Below, piece by piece: positions 52,296-61,889 of a stretch of DNA of 64,000 nt (its first letter is position 1; every line of letters starts with the position of its first letter). Location of the stretch: assembly GCA_964016885.1 (NCBI GenBank), contig OZ024740.1, positions 208,919,718 through 208,983,717 on the forward strand, read 5' to 3'. Position numbers and translations under genes: made by a program. The notes below the pieces were generated by a model. It was not told the origin of the DNA. It saw only the letters and a list, made by a program, of their open reading frames with translations, and did no database searches. The DNA is from Eledone cirrhosa (taxonomy: Eukaryota; Mollusca; Cephalopoda; Octopoda; Eledonidae).

Positions 52296-54336
52296 CCAAT
52301 TCAATGATGTTCCAGAACAATATAAAAGAGATAATTGGCAATTTTGGTTCTGGAACAAAAAAGATAATTGGCAATAAGAGCAGGGGCCCCAGGTTATCAC
52401 AGCCTGGGCCCGCTCGTCATCGTGCCATTGTAATAGAGCCAAACAAGGCATTTAGTCTTGGCTGCTGGAACGTACGGACGCTGCTTGACAGGGATTCCTT
52501 GGAGCGTCCTGAACGAAGGACCGCTCTTGTTGCAAAGGAGCTTCGACGTTACGATCTTGACATCGTGGCTTTATCTGAGACGAGGCTAGCTGGAGATGGT
52601 CATCTTACAGGATTTTGTGGAGAATATACATTCTTCTGGAAAGGAAGAGATGAAGGAACCAGAAGAGAGGCTGGGGTAGGATTTGCTGTTAAGACTGTTC
52701 TTGTGAATAAATTAGAAGAATTCCCAGTAGGGATTAGTGAGCGTCTTATGTCCATGAGAATTCCGCTGGACAAAGGAAGATATGCGACCCTGGTGAGTGT
52801 GTATGCTCCAACTATGAATTCTGTCGATGAAGAAAAAGTGTCCTTTTACCATGCATTGAAAGGTGTTTTAAGAAATATCCCTCAGGCAGACAAAGTCATC
52901 GTGCTTGGTGACTTTAATGCTAGAGTGGGTAGGGATTTTAACACATGGAATGTAATCGGAAGGCATGGGGTGGGAAAGTGTAACAACAATGGTATGCTCC
53001 TGCTGCAGATGTGTGAGGAGCTGGATCTGTGTGTTACAAACACCATGTTCCAACAAAAGAACAAATTCAAGACCACATGGATGCATCCTGCATCTAAGGA
53101 ATGGCATCTTTTGGACTACGCCCTAGTCAGGATGCGTGACAGACAGGGTGTGCAGTGTGTTCGTGCTCTTCGTGGAGCTGAGTGCTGGACGGACCACCGC
53201 CTGGTACGCGCAAAAGTGAAACTAATCACTAAACGTAAAATCCGGGCTCCTGGTGTTGCCCTGCCCAAAAGATTGAATGCTGCTCGTCTTAAGGATAAAA
53301 ATGTGAAGAGGACATTGGAAGAAGAGATGCAGGCTGTAAATCTTGGTGAGGATTTGACGACCCTTAAAAAGTCGGTTTATGATGTAGGCAAGCGTGTTCT
53401 GGGATTGGTGCAGAGAAAACATCAGGACTGGTTTAATGAGAATGATGTACATATAGAAGACTTGTTGGCTGATAAGAGGCGTGCTCTGTCACGCTACTTG
53501 ACGGCAAAACCACAGGAGAGGAATACGTTGCATGAGGAACTCAAGGATGTAAAATCACGTGTTAGGCGGAGTCTTTCTCAGATGAAGGATCAGTGGTGGA
53601 GTGAGAAGGCTTGTGAGATACAAACTGCGTCAGATTCCAATAACACAAAGCTGTTGTACAGTCTCTTGCGTGAGGTTTATGGACCGTCTTCTTCTCTAGT
53701 GACACCGCTTCGCAGCAAGGATGGCAAAGAACTTCTTCGTGACTCACAAGGAATTCTACGAAGGTTGCGAGAGCACTTTGATGATCTTTTGAATCAGCCG
53801 TCTGTCGTTAGTGAAGATTTCCTCAATTTCATTCCAGAAAGTCCTGTGAAAGTAGCTCTCACAGAACCTCCGACGCTTGTGGAGGTTGCAGTGGCTATCT
53901 CGAAGCTGAACAGTGGAATGTCTCCAGGTATGGATGGCATACATGCTGAGCTCCTAAAATATGGTGGTGAGAGACTCCTGCAACATCTTCACTCTTTGTT
54001 TGGCAGGATATGGGCTAATGAATCCGTACCTGAGGACTGGAGAGATGCAGTAATGGTGGTCTTGTACAAGGGAAAGGGTAACAGGAATGATTGTGGGAAC
54101 TACAGAGGTATATCATTGTTTTCTGTCGTAGGGAAAGTTTTACGTAGAGTGCTTCTGGACTGTCTGCTGACACACATTGCAGATTGTGTTCTTCCTGAAA
54201 GTCAATCTGGTTTTCGTGCTGGACGCGGCACTACTGATATGATCTTCTCAGCCAGACAGCTCCAGGAGAAGTGCATGGAACAAGGTTTGGATCTGTATCA
54301 GGTCTTTGTCGATCTGACAAAAGCTTTCGATACTGT
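52296..54336 (+). mobile_element. RTE-like LINE, cut off inside RT motif A (right copy)
   Basis: The 5' end matches that of the left copy (ttccaattcaatgatgttcc). The body is open for over 2 kb, then stops at the codons for KAFDT, where (ATGT)n begins at 54337. 3' truncation is unusual for LINE retrotransposition, which normally truncates 5' ends, so a later recombination or microsatellite-mediated break is likely. A CATA repeat follows at 54486. Confidence 0.92.
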
Positions 54337-54493
54337 ATGTATGCATGCATACATGTATATGTATGTATGTATCTATGTATGTATGTATGCATGGATGTAT
54401 GTATATATATCTATATATATATGTATGCATGCATGTATGTATGTATGTATCTATATATGTATGTATGTGTGTATATATGTGTGCTACTGGTAA
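52304..54493 (+). pseudogene. RTE-like LINE endonuclease with partial RT, open frame
   Basis: Start at the tandem ATG of MMFQNNIKEIIGN. A complete APE endonuclease follows: GCWNVRTLLDRDSLERPERR, DIVALSETRLAGDGHL, ATLVSVYAPTMNSVDEEKV, KVIVLGDFNARVGRDFNTW and CWTDHRLVRAKVKLI, with the catalytic Glu, Asp/Asn and His residues visible. RT: SPGMDGIHAELLKYGGERL, VPEDWRDAVMVVLYKGKGN, NYRGISLFSVVGKVL and ESQSGFRAGRGTTDM, up to VFVDLTKAFDT. It then reads in frame through the (ATGT)n as Met-Tyr-Val-Cys repeats to a stop at 54491. The endonuclease could be functional as protein; the RT cannot. Confidence 0.9.
54337..54485 (+). repeat. (ATGT)n microsatellite
   Basis: ATGT/ATGC units with TATA interruptions, between the truncated RTE-like LINE and the CATA-bounded repeat. 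Confidence 0.96.
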
Positions 54494-55085
54494 CATGTAT
54501 TCCAGTACAACCTGTCTCATGGTCGGGTCGTTGGCGACTAAACTGGCAACCCCACCAAGGTTTCTTGGTGAGGAGGGTGACTTTGGACATCCTGCAGGAC
54601 TAAAAACAAAACCTGTCAAAGGGCAAAGGAGCTCTTAAGAGTCAATGGCCATCCAAAATCACCGGGATAGATGACCCCTTAGCCTTTGTCAAGGCAGAAT
54701 TCTAGGAGAAGGAAAGCTCTGATATAACACCTGCAACCCTGATTGTATCCAATGATGTTGACTTGTTCTTCTTTTTGGTAAATATCATCTTGGTTAAGAG
54801 AGTGGGACTGGCTTTGTGCAGTGCCTTTGCTCACTATAAAAGCTTCACGGCACAGGCATTGCTTTATATCTGGAGATCTCTCTGCACTTGTCGTCACATG
54901 GTACCATGGGCCCAGCACTATGTGTCAATAATTGTCACAAGTGTAGTGTTTGTACCAGAGTTTTCAAGTCGCTGGCTGGACTAGAAAGTCACACTCGTTC
55001 AGCGCATCGGTACGCGTTCTCCTACATGGATATAAAGTAGTAGCCGTACTCGAAAACGAGTTGGCAGCCAACATATATGTATGTA
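54486..55085 (+). repeat. CATA-bounded repeat, long copy
   Basis: About 600 bp. Its first part (54490-54640) matches 10905-11060 in reverse. 54675-55070 is over 95% identical to 62825-63230. It ends 'gttggcagccaacat' and (ATGT)n. No coding capacity: the frames shared by the two copies exist because the DNA is nearly identical. Confidence 0.82.
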
Positions 55086-55194
55086 TGTATGTGTGTATAT
55101 ATTTATAGTAGATTGATGAGTCAAACAGCGACAACAGATATCAATTATTAAACCCGGAATTACGCACATACAAAATGTTATTCTATAATCAATG

Positions 55195-55390
<196 letters not shown>

Positions 55391-55439
55391 ATGTAAAAGG
55401 TAAACAGAAATAACAGCACAATCGGTACAGTATATGGAA

Positions 55440-55560
55440 GGTTAACGCTTGATATAGCAGGAAGAGGGTCTTAACGTTTCGGACTCTAGTCCTTCACAAG
55501 AAGAAAGAATGAGAAATAAAATAGATTGAGGGGACGGGCGGGATGGAATTGGAAAACATG
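55440..55560 (-). other. Hammerhead-like motif
   Basis: On the minus strand: CTTGTGA (55500-55494), A, the hairpin GGAC-TAGA-GTCC (55492-55481), GAAA (55480-55477), then CGTTAAGACC. The stem and GAAA are exact for a hammerhead; the first box differs from CTGATGA at two positions. It lies upstream of a (TA)n tract, as the other candidates do. Confidence 0.4.
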
Positions 55561-55619
55561 TCTTTAGATAAAAATAACAGGTCCATTCAAACATACATAC
55601 ATACACATTCATATATACA

Positions 55620-55621
55620 CA

Positions 55622-55690
<69 letters not shown>
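55620..55690. repeat. (TA)n microsatellite
   Basis: About 70 bp of pure TA leading into the repeat at 55691. Confidence 0.97.
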
Positions 55691-55692
<2 letters not shown>

Positions 55693-56015
55693 GGTAACAA
55701 ATTATTGTTATAGGTAGTCCACTTAGGTGTAGTCCAGTTATGGTACTCCGGGTAGTGGATGATATCAACGCTTGGCTAAGTTTGACTCAACAAGGCGTTT
55801 CCTAGTGATGTTGCGAGTACGCTGTAATTCCTTGGAGTAATAATAAATCAGGAAAGAAGAGTGACACGGTTTGCTATACAAAAAAGGTTTTTAATCTCAT
55901 TGTCGACAATTGTTTCTCTGAACTGGTAGGTCTAGAGATCGTTATCCGCTTATTTTCACGTTAGTCGATCGTCAATACAAAGTTATAACCAGTCAGTTCA
56001 CCGGAGCTTGCGAGA
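55691..56015 (+). repeat. Linear copy of the 30144-30640 repeat
   Basis: 'taacaaattattgttatagg', 'gtagtccacttaggtgtagt', 'gaagagtgacacggtttgct' and 'tgaactggtaggtctagaga' in the same order, then 'gttataaccagtcagttcac' and 'gagcttgcgag'. It lacks the inverted arm. The copy defines the unfolded consensus. Confidence 0.82.
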
Positions 56016-56816
56016 ATGAAAAGAATATACAGGCTACTATATGTAGTAGTAATGGCATTCAGTCAGAACAATAACAACAATATCAACAATGCTAGCAATA
56101 AATTATTTGAAATAATCACGACATCAATCTAGGTGGGAAGTATAGTATATCATCGATTTTAGCGTATAAAACTAGCTGACATGAGGCAGATGTATAAAAT
56201 TGACATGTAAAAACTGTCGTAGGGTGTATTATATCTAGTGTAAAGATAAACTGGTGTCTTTAAACAATGTAGGTCAGGTGGCCGTAATAGTCGGTTTTTA
56301 TCTGACAGATGAAAGATTTATCACTGTAGTGGAATTTGTGTGGTCTATATTAGATGAGATGGCTGTCTAGCTTTCTCATCATCAATAACATACATGTATA
56401 AGACAACGCTAACAAAGAAGCTAAATAATGGGTAAATTAATACAGAGGTAAGGAGGCAATATATATATATATATATATACACACATGCACACAAACATAT
56501 ATATATATATATATACACACACACATACATACATATAAAGAGAAAACATGCTGACTATAATTATAGCAGGAGGAAGGTAAAGTTCTGTTGTAGTAGTATT
56601 TTGAAATGTTCTTGGATTTAGGATCAAGTGCTGACAGCAGCTGAGAAGAGATATGTTTATGGGTTGATGAGGTACTTACAGACATTAGTGTGGTATAGAA
56701 CTAAGAAGGCTAGAATGTACTTAATGATTATATTTCTGTGGTGGTTCGTGCAGAGTAGTGGGTATCCTAGTTGAAAGCTATGTTATGTCGGTTCGATTCA
56801 CGGAGGTTTAAATTTT
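56016..56816. other. Unassigned, probably Penelope-related sequence
   Basis: AT-rich with (TA)/(CA) tracts at 56460-56535. It lies between a (TA)n-flanked repeat and a protein remnant at 56817, all plausibly parts of one decayed Penelope-like insertion, but I see no motif inside this stretch. Confidence 0.35.
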
Positions 56817-56948
56817 ATGAATTTAGTGGCGATCCTGTGTCTGCAGAAGATAGATCTTTCTAACTTGTTGTTAAGTAGCCTTTTTACATTTCTAAGGATA
56901 TACAGTAGTTCTAGATCACATAGCCTACAGTGGGACATACCTGTACTG

Positions 56949-56955
<7 letters not shown>
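56817..56955 (-). pseudogene. C-terminal zinc-binding tail of a GIY-YIG retroelement protein
   Basis: Minus strand reads MSHCRLCDLELLYILRNVKR, LLNNKLERSIFCRHRIATKF and ends at a stop after IKFKPP. The pattern CxxC...E...LNN(K/R)xE...CRHR is the tail found after GIY-YIG domains in some Penelope-like proteins, as at 58510-58930. Only this tail is preserved. Confidence 0.5.
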
Positions 56956-56996
<41 letters not shown>

Positions 56997-57000
56997 TTTT
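56950..57000. repeat. (TA)n microsatellite
   Basis: About 45 bp TA followed by T-rich sequence. Confidence 0.95.
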
Positions 57001-57558
57001 TTTAGTTATGTAATAAACAACATAAGATAATTATTTCATTTACCTGTGGTTTCTTGAAGGCAGATGTTACGTCTGTTTTCAGTCGTCAGAATCAATAAAT
57101 AGCATGGTGTTTCTATTAAATATGGATTTGAAAACAAAATTTAAGAAATATGAAAGTGAGGCTGAAAAAACGGGCAAAAAGGAATTAGGGGAAAAATATA
57201 TAAATAAATATCCAGAACATAAACATACACACACTCAACTACGCGCATATACGTAATAGTACGTATACTTTCTCACATAAGCGTATTTGCATCTACATGG
57301 AAATACGAACAGGCACATAAATACATACACACACATACACACAAATATATATGCACTCATATATGTACACACAAACACACACACGCACACATAAAAAAGA
57401 GGGTATATACACACACATACACATACATACAAACACAAACACACAAAAACAAAAGGCTCTATACATACGCGGTATTTCCTATTACCCACTCTACTACCCT
57501 AAGTATTGAGTACTCCGGTGCATTATGGTCCATCTGGTTCCTCACTACATTTCCTTCG

Positions 57559-57601
<43 letters not shown>

Positions 57602-57844
57602 TATACATGTACACACGCACAAACACATGCATGCATATATACACGTGCGTGTGTGTGCGTATAAACATATAGGCAGACAAACAATAAATACACACACGCT
57701 CGCAGGTGGGAGTATAAAAAGGGGGTACCAAAAAATTAAAGGGTATACTCACAGATCCATGCGCAAAAAAAAAAAAATTTATATAAAAAATATAAATACG
57801 CAAACATACAAAAAATACACACACACACACACATACACACTACA
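57001..57844. repeat. AC/CATA-rich low complexity, no gene
   Basis: 57210-57460 is irregular (CATA)/(CACA) sequence and 57560-57600 is (TA)n/(CA)n. Frames across it are Tyr/Cys/Val repeats. A short A tract at 57767-57778. Confidence 0.7.
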
Positions 57845-57942
57845 TTTATCAATATCAATATTACTCCAGGTTGAGTGCTTCGAATCAGTTATAAATATAT
57901 ATATTTTTGTTGAATAACCAACAAATTATATATCCCTTTGCT

Positions 57943-58008
<66 letters not shown>

Positions 58009-58075
58009 CACATACAAATGATATACACACATAAGAACACATACACACACACACACACATAATCTAATATGTATA
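57845..58075 (+). repeat. Copy of the 30019 repeat, then (AC)n
   Basis: 'gcttcgaatcagttataaat', 'gttgaataaccaacaaatta' and 'atatccctttgcttatatac' match 30030-30095. An (AC)n tract follows to about 57998, and (CA)-rich sequence continues to 58062. Confidence 0.78.
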
Positions 58076-58130
58076 AATACACGTATATGTGTATGTACAC
58101 ATAAGCCTGTCTGCATATGCGCTCACATAC

Positions 58131-58509
58131 AACCTTATGTGAGTACACTTAAAAAACCTAGTGGGTAAGTAAGGACAAAGAGGGGTATAACTGAGATCAA
58201 ATAATATAAAAAAATGTTATGAACAGGTAAGGGTAGAGAGTGAGTGTTTGTGATGAGATCTGGATAAGGGTATATAGTTAAAAAGTGATCTGGGTAAAGG
58301 ATGAAGGTGGTGGGTGTGTATGTGTTAAAGGTATGGTAGAAAATAGGGGGGGGGGAGTTACAAGTCAAATGAAAAAAATATAGAAAAAGATGAGGGAGAT
58401 AAAAAGTATATATTGGTAGAAAGTATGTGTTCATAAGGTGATGATATTGGTAGTGAGTGGAAGGCGTGATATGTAAAGAAGAAGCTCGGGGTGGTTGAGT
58501 AATCGTTGG
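58131..58509. other. No recognisable feature
   Basis: Probably 3' flank or UTR of the GIY-YIG remnant. A G run (58347-58356). Open frames here have biased composition without motifs. Confidence 0.35.
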
Positions 58510-58930
58510 TGTGATAATCCAGCTAAAAAGTAGATGCGATTTCAGGTGCGGACAACATCTAAAGATCTCGGTCTTAGAGTTGAGACAAGTGGGAGGGATT
58601 TTCAAGTTTCGGAGAAATCTGAATTTTTCCGTAGTACACAAAGACCATTTCTTTGCGCTCCTTTGGTATTCTCTTGAATGGTCTAAAATAGACCAATCAA
58701 TATTGTACGGAATGTTTTTGTCTTTAAACTACCACGCTTTATTTGCCAGCGCCGTTGCTGTTCTTTTTTCAGGGTGTTTGAAAGAAGCGCCATGTGCATA
58801 GTACCTGGTTTTAAATCTGTCCTGAGTCATGCCAACATATCGCTCACTCCTGGCTGGCTGGTTATTAATCATCGCAAGTTGGTGTCGACACACCTTCAGG
58901 ACAAAACCAGGTAATCTATCGGGGCCTACA
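58510..58930 (-). pseudogene. GIY-YIG endonuclease of a second Penelope-like lineage
   Basis: Minus-strand frames give RYVGMTQDRFKTRYYAHGAS, KHPEKRTATALANKAW, then a stop, then FKDKNIPYNIDWSILDHS and WSLCTTEKFRFLRNLKIPPT, ending LNSKTEIFRCCPHLKSHLLF. YVGMTQDRFKTRYYAH is the YIG strand plus the conserved Arg helix. The tail CTTEK...LNSKTEI...CCPH is a degenerate version of the zinc-binding end seen at 56817. The GIY strand and RT are not visible upstream because (AC)n begins at 58940. This lineage differs from the Penelope-like element at 32.6-35.4 kb, whose endonuclease has no such tail. Confidence 0.72.
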
Positions 58931-58939
58931 TATATATAC

Positions 58940-58950
58940 ACACACACATT

Positions 58951-59036
<86 letters not shown>

Positions 59037-59076
59037 AACAAACAAACAAACATATATATATTTATAAACATACCTT

Positions 59077-59120
<44 letters not shown>
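58940..59120. repeat. (AC)n, (AAAC)n and (TA)n microsatellites
   Basis: (AC)n 58955-59030, (CAAA)n to 59050, (TA)n 59080-59117. Confidence 0.97.
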
Positions 59121-59121
<1 letters not shown>

Positions 59122-59149
59122 GGAAAAAGAAATGAAACGAAATTTCATT

Positions 59150-59310
59150 TCTCATATACATACTTATTTCTCGTATACATACTTATATATATATATATAT
59201 ATATATTTATTTATTTATTAAAATAACAGATTAAAGTTTAAGCAAAGAATCGCTGCTTTCACCTTAACGGGATCTTCTGAAACTAAAAAAATCAATCTGT
59301 GAACGCAGAA
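59150..59310 (-). repeat. 95-bp hammerhead-like repeat with AT-rich flank, inverted twin
   Basis: 59215-59310 is the reverse of 38150-38240 at about 90% ('gcaaagaatcgctgctttca', 'cgggatcttctgaaactaaa'). It is flanked by (TA)n at 59187-59208. Confidence 0.72.
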
Positions 59311-59424
59311 GTAAATATTTCGAAAAACGTTGCAACCGAAGGAAGACAGGAAGACGATACTTTGGTTCGTGGAAACGTTCCCTGGCAAAGAACGGAAACA
59401 CGAAGATAATACGTCATTATTTGG

Positions 59425-59555
59425 AGCGGTGATCTGAGTTCAAATCCCGCCGGTGTTAACTTTGCCTTTCATCCTTACGGGGTCGATAAAATAAAGTACC
59501 AGTAATGTACTGGGTAATTTCTGGCCTTGTGCCTAATATAGAAACAATTATTTGG
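59425..59555 (+). repeat. SINE body
   Basis: 'gagttcaaatcccgccggtg' (B box), 'taactttgcctttcatcctt' and 'gataaaataaagtaccagta', with a shortened end 'cttgtgcctaatatagaaac'. The head is missing or replaced upstream of 59425. Confidence 0.75.
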
Positions 59556-59637
59556 AGCGGTGAAAATAATTATACGCAAAAACAAAACCACCTTTATGGT
59601 ATAAATGTGTTGTATCAGATGAAAGAATGGTATTTAA

Positions 59638-60933
59638 CTAATGTATTGGTACGCGATGGGGCCCACCCACGGCCCCGGTGGACAGAATGGAGAAGGCGTT
59701 TCCCCGGAAGACGGCAAGGGAGACGCGCTGGAAAAGCCACTCCAACTCGCGGTGCTCACACCTGCGGCTGGCCAGCTCAGCACCTATGGTGGTGAGTAAG
59801 GAGGTAGCCCTGGGGCCGAGGACACCAGAAGTTTCCACTGCCAGAGGAACGACCGCAAACCTGTCGGAGAGCGACCGGTATTTGAGGAGTTTGGCCCCCT
59901 CAGCCCGACGTGCAGCAGAACCTGGGTCAGTCGCAGACTGCACCAGATTGCGGCTGCAGAAAGTTTCGGTGCAAGTGGCATCCCAGACGAGGGGTTTGCC
60001 ACCGCGAAACGGGAAGATGGTCATGCCATCTGGCCTTTTGCCGTCCCCTCGATCCAGCCCCACCGGCTCGAGCTGGGAAGGAAAGCCTGCAGCGTCCAAG
60101 CCATGCTTAATGACCTCGTTGAGGGCAGTATGGCGTGGAATGCAGCCGGCACTGTGGCGACAGAAAAGCGGGTGGAGGCGGAAAGAGTCCACGGTGGAAC
60201 CACAGCGACATTGGTGTGGCTGGCAGATCCGGAGGCCGAGCCTCAGGGAAACGCCGATTCGCAGACTATGGTTGTCTAGCTGCGAGCCAGTGGAGAAGAA
60301 GGGCAGAGCATGGAGCCAGGCACCACTGTGGGGTTTGGAGGCCGCACGAAAACAAGCAAGGCGGTGCTGGTCGAGCTGGCGCGTGAGCCTGTCTGCGGCC
60401 AGGCTGCACTGGATGGCATCCCAAGTGCGTTGGGGGGACTTGACGTCAACAGGGGGAGAAGGAGGAGGGACGTCTACTGGGCTAAGTCCAGGCCGGTCCC
60501 ACGTCTCACAGGAAGCCTCACGTTCTCTGAACACAGAGGGTTCTGTTGTGTTTTGAAGAACCCTGCTGACGAGGACGCGGCACGAGGTTACCGACGAAAG
60601 ATACGCCGGCAAAGCTAGTGAGATCGGGGACCGGAGGCCTAGGCCGCCATACCTGACCGGTAAAGTGGCCGGTTGCCACCCTATGTCGTCAAACTTGACG
60701 TTGCATATTCCCTCGGCTGCTGCTCGGATACAAGTATCGAGGCCAGCGAGGAGAGATTTCTGGGTGTAGCATGGAGCGCTGCGGAGTGTATAGAGGAGTT
60801 TCGGCATGGTGAAGCAGTTCCTCAGCAGAAAGAGAGCTGGGTGGCCGTCAATCAAGCCCAGTCGGCTCGTGTGAGTCTGGAGCTGTTGAAGCCTGGACCT
60901 GATGGTGGAGCGGAGGGCCGGCGGGTGGTTCAC
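59638..60933 (-). pseudogene. RLE-like LINE: RT C-terminal region and PD-(D/E)-type domain
   Basis: An uninterrupted 431-codon frame, long for this window. The N-terminal part (NHPPALRSTIRSRLQQLQTH, LFLLRNCFTMPKLLYTLRSA) is the region after the RT catalytic core. Next are PATLPVRYGGLGLRSPISLA and FRLHPLFCRHSAGCIPRHTA (Cys/His cluster). The C-terminal KRPDGMTIFPF, then KPLVWDATCTETF and AEGAKLLKYRSL match the PD...D...K-Y pattern of restriction-like endonucleases. It is 5'-truncated at the 5S rRNA fragment (60934). I recognise the family as a LINE type common in aquatic invertebrates but cannot name the clade. Not a host gene. Confidence 0.78.
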
Positions 60934-61013
60934 CGAAGTTAAGCAACGTAGAGCCTAGTTAGTACTTAGATGGGTGACCGCTTGGGAAACCTTGGTGCTG
61001 TAAGCATTATTAA
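60934..61013 (+). rRNA. 5S rRNA 3' fragment
   Basis: Reads gaagttaagcaacgtagag, cctagttagtacttagatgg, gtgaccgcttgggaa and accttggtgctgtaagc. This is the 3' two-thirds of a 5S rRNA (from about base 43 to the end). It includes the internal control region (box A, intermediate element, box C) used by TFIIIA and pol III. The 5' part of the gene is absent; a LINE truncated in the opposite orientation begins at that point. Substitutions are consistent with an animal 5S variant or pseudogene. It may be part of a 5S-derived retroposon. Confidence 0.85.
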
Positions 61014-61283
61014 CCCTTTCGTCTGAAGACTGCCATCCTACTCCTACCCTAATATTTCGTCCGCCTCTTGGTCCCCGCCGACAGGATGGAGAGGGCATTG
61101 ACCCAGCGGGCGGCGAAGGAGTAGCGCTGCTACAGCCACTTCACCTCGCGCGGCTTGCACCCGCGGGCACAACTCCGTTCCGATAGCAGTGAGTAGGATT
61201 GTGGTCCGGGGCCCACGAACGCCGGAGGTCTCCACTGCTACAGGCTCAATCACAAGCTTATCGGAGAGCGACCGAGACTTTGA
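61014..61283 (-). pseudogene. Second 3' copy of the RLE-like LINE
   Basis: 61253-61044 reads PVAVETSGVRGPRTTILLTA and IGTELCPRVQAARGEVAVAA, matching VPLAVETSGVLGPRATSLLT and IGAELASRRCEHRELEWLFQ of the copy at 59638-60933 at the C-terminus, with a frameshift. The 3' UTR (61043-61014) ends directly at the 3' terminus of the 5S fragment. 5'-truncated at 61283. Confidence 0.75.
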
Positions 61284-61284
61284 T

Positions 61285-61375
61285 TATCATTTACTTAACA
61301 CAGTACACTAATAATTATTGATGTAAATGAGAATTTATAATCTCAGTAAAAAAGGTGAATTATTCGAAGCAGTCG
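61285..61375 (-). repeat. Uninterrupted copy of the repeat split by mariner at 12118
   Basis: In reverse: 'gactgcttcgaataattcac', 'gagattataaattctcattt' and 'aataattattagtgtactgt'. At 12045-12700 the same order is broken by the mariner fossil. Confidence 0.7.
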
Positions 61376-61850
61376 TCAGTAAAATACCCCTAGAAACGGA
61401 AGAAAGAGCGCAGAAGCCGCTACGGAAGATCGAACTCTGTATATCTCTGAATTTCGATCGAGTACTTTTACAATTAAGCTCAGAGAGGACTACCAACTAA
61501 TCCTCTTAAGTCTAGTTGCTATATTAAACAGCTTGCCGCCTTGTGCTAGATATAAACGTTATAACTGTAATCACAGCCGATTGCTATGAATAATAGCATA
61601 GAAAATCAAGAGATACAGGGTTCGATTCTCCGTCATTTTTTCCCGTCTATAAGGCTATTATTTATAGCGATCAACTGTTGTTACAGTTATTGTATTTGGG
61701 ATTCTCACATTTTCAAAATTTCGAATAACCCAGCGCTTCGATAATTCATAAGTTGTATATGGATAACAGACTATATATATATGTATGTATGGGTGTATGT
61801 ATGTATGTATGTTATCTCTTTCTCTTAATTTCGAGTATATTTTTTTTGAC
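61376..61850. other. No recognised gene; tRNA-like B-box string
   Basis: 'agggttcgattctccg' near 61617-61632 fits a pol III B box, but I can find no cloverleaf or A box at the right distance. A short (TATG)n is at 61770-61810. Confidence 0.35.
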
Positions 61851-61889
61851 CGGCCACCTTCCTGGTGGCAAGGTTGTAAAAAAAAAGAA

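Noticed and set aside
59678..60556. 292-codon plus-strand frame opposite the RLE-like LINE
   Set aside because: Antisense shadow of the GC-rich LINE coding strand, with no domain of its own; the minus frame has clear LINE motifs.
61590..61640. Possible tRNA gene from a B-box-like string
   Set aside because: No matching A box, acceptor stem or anticodon arm could be folded by eye.
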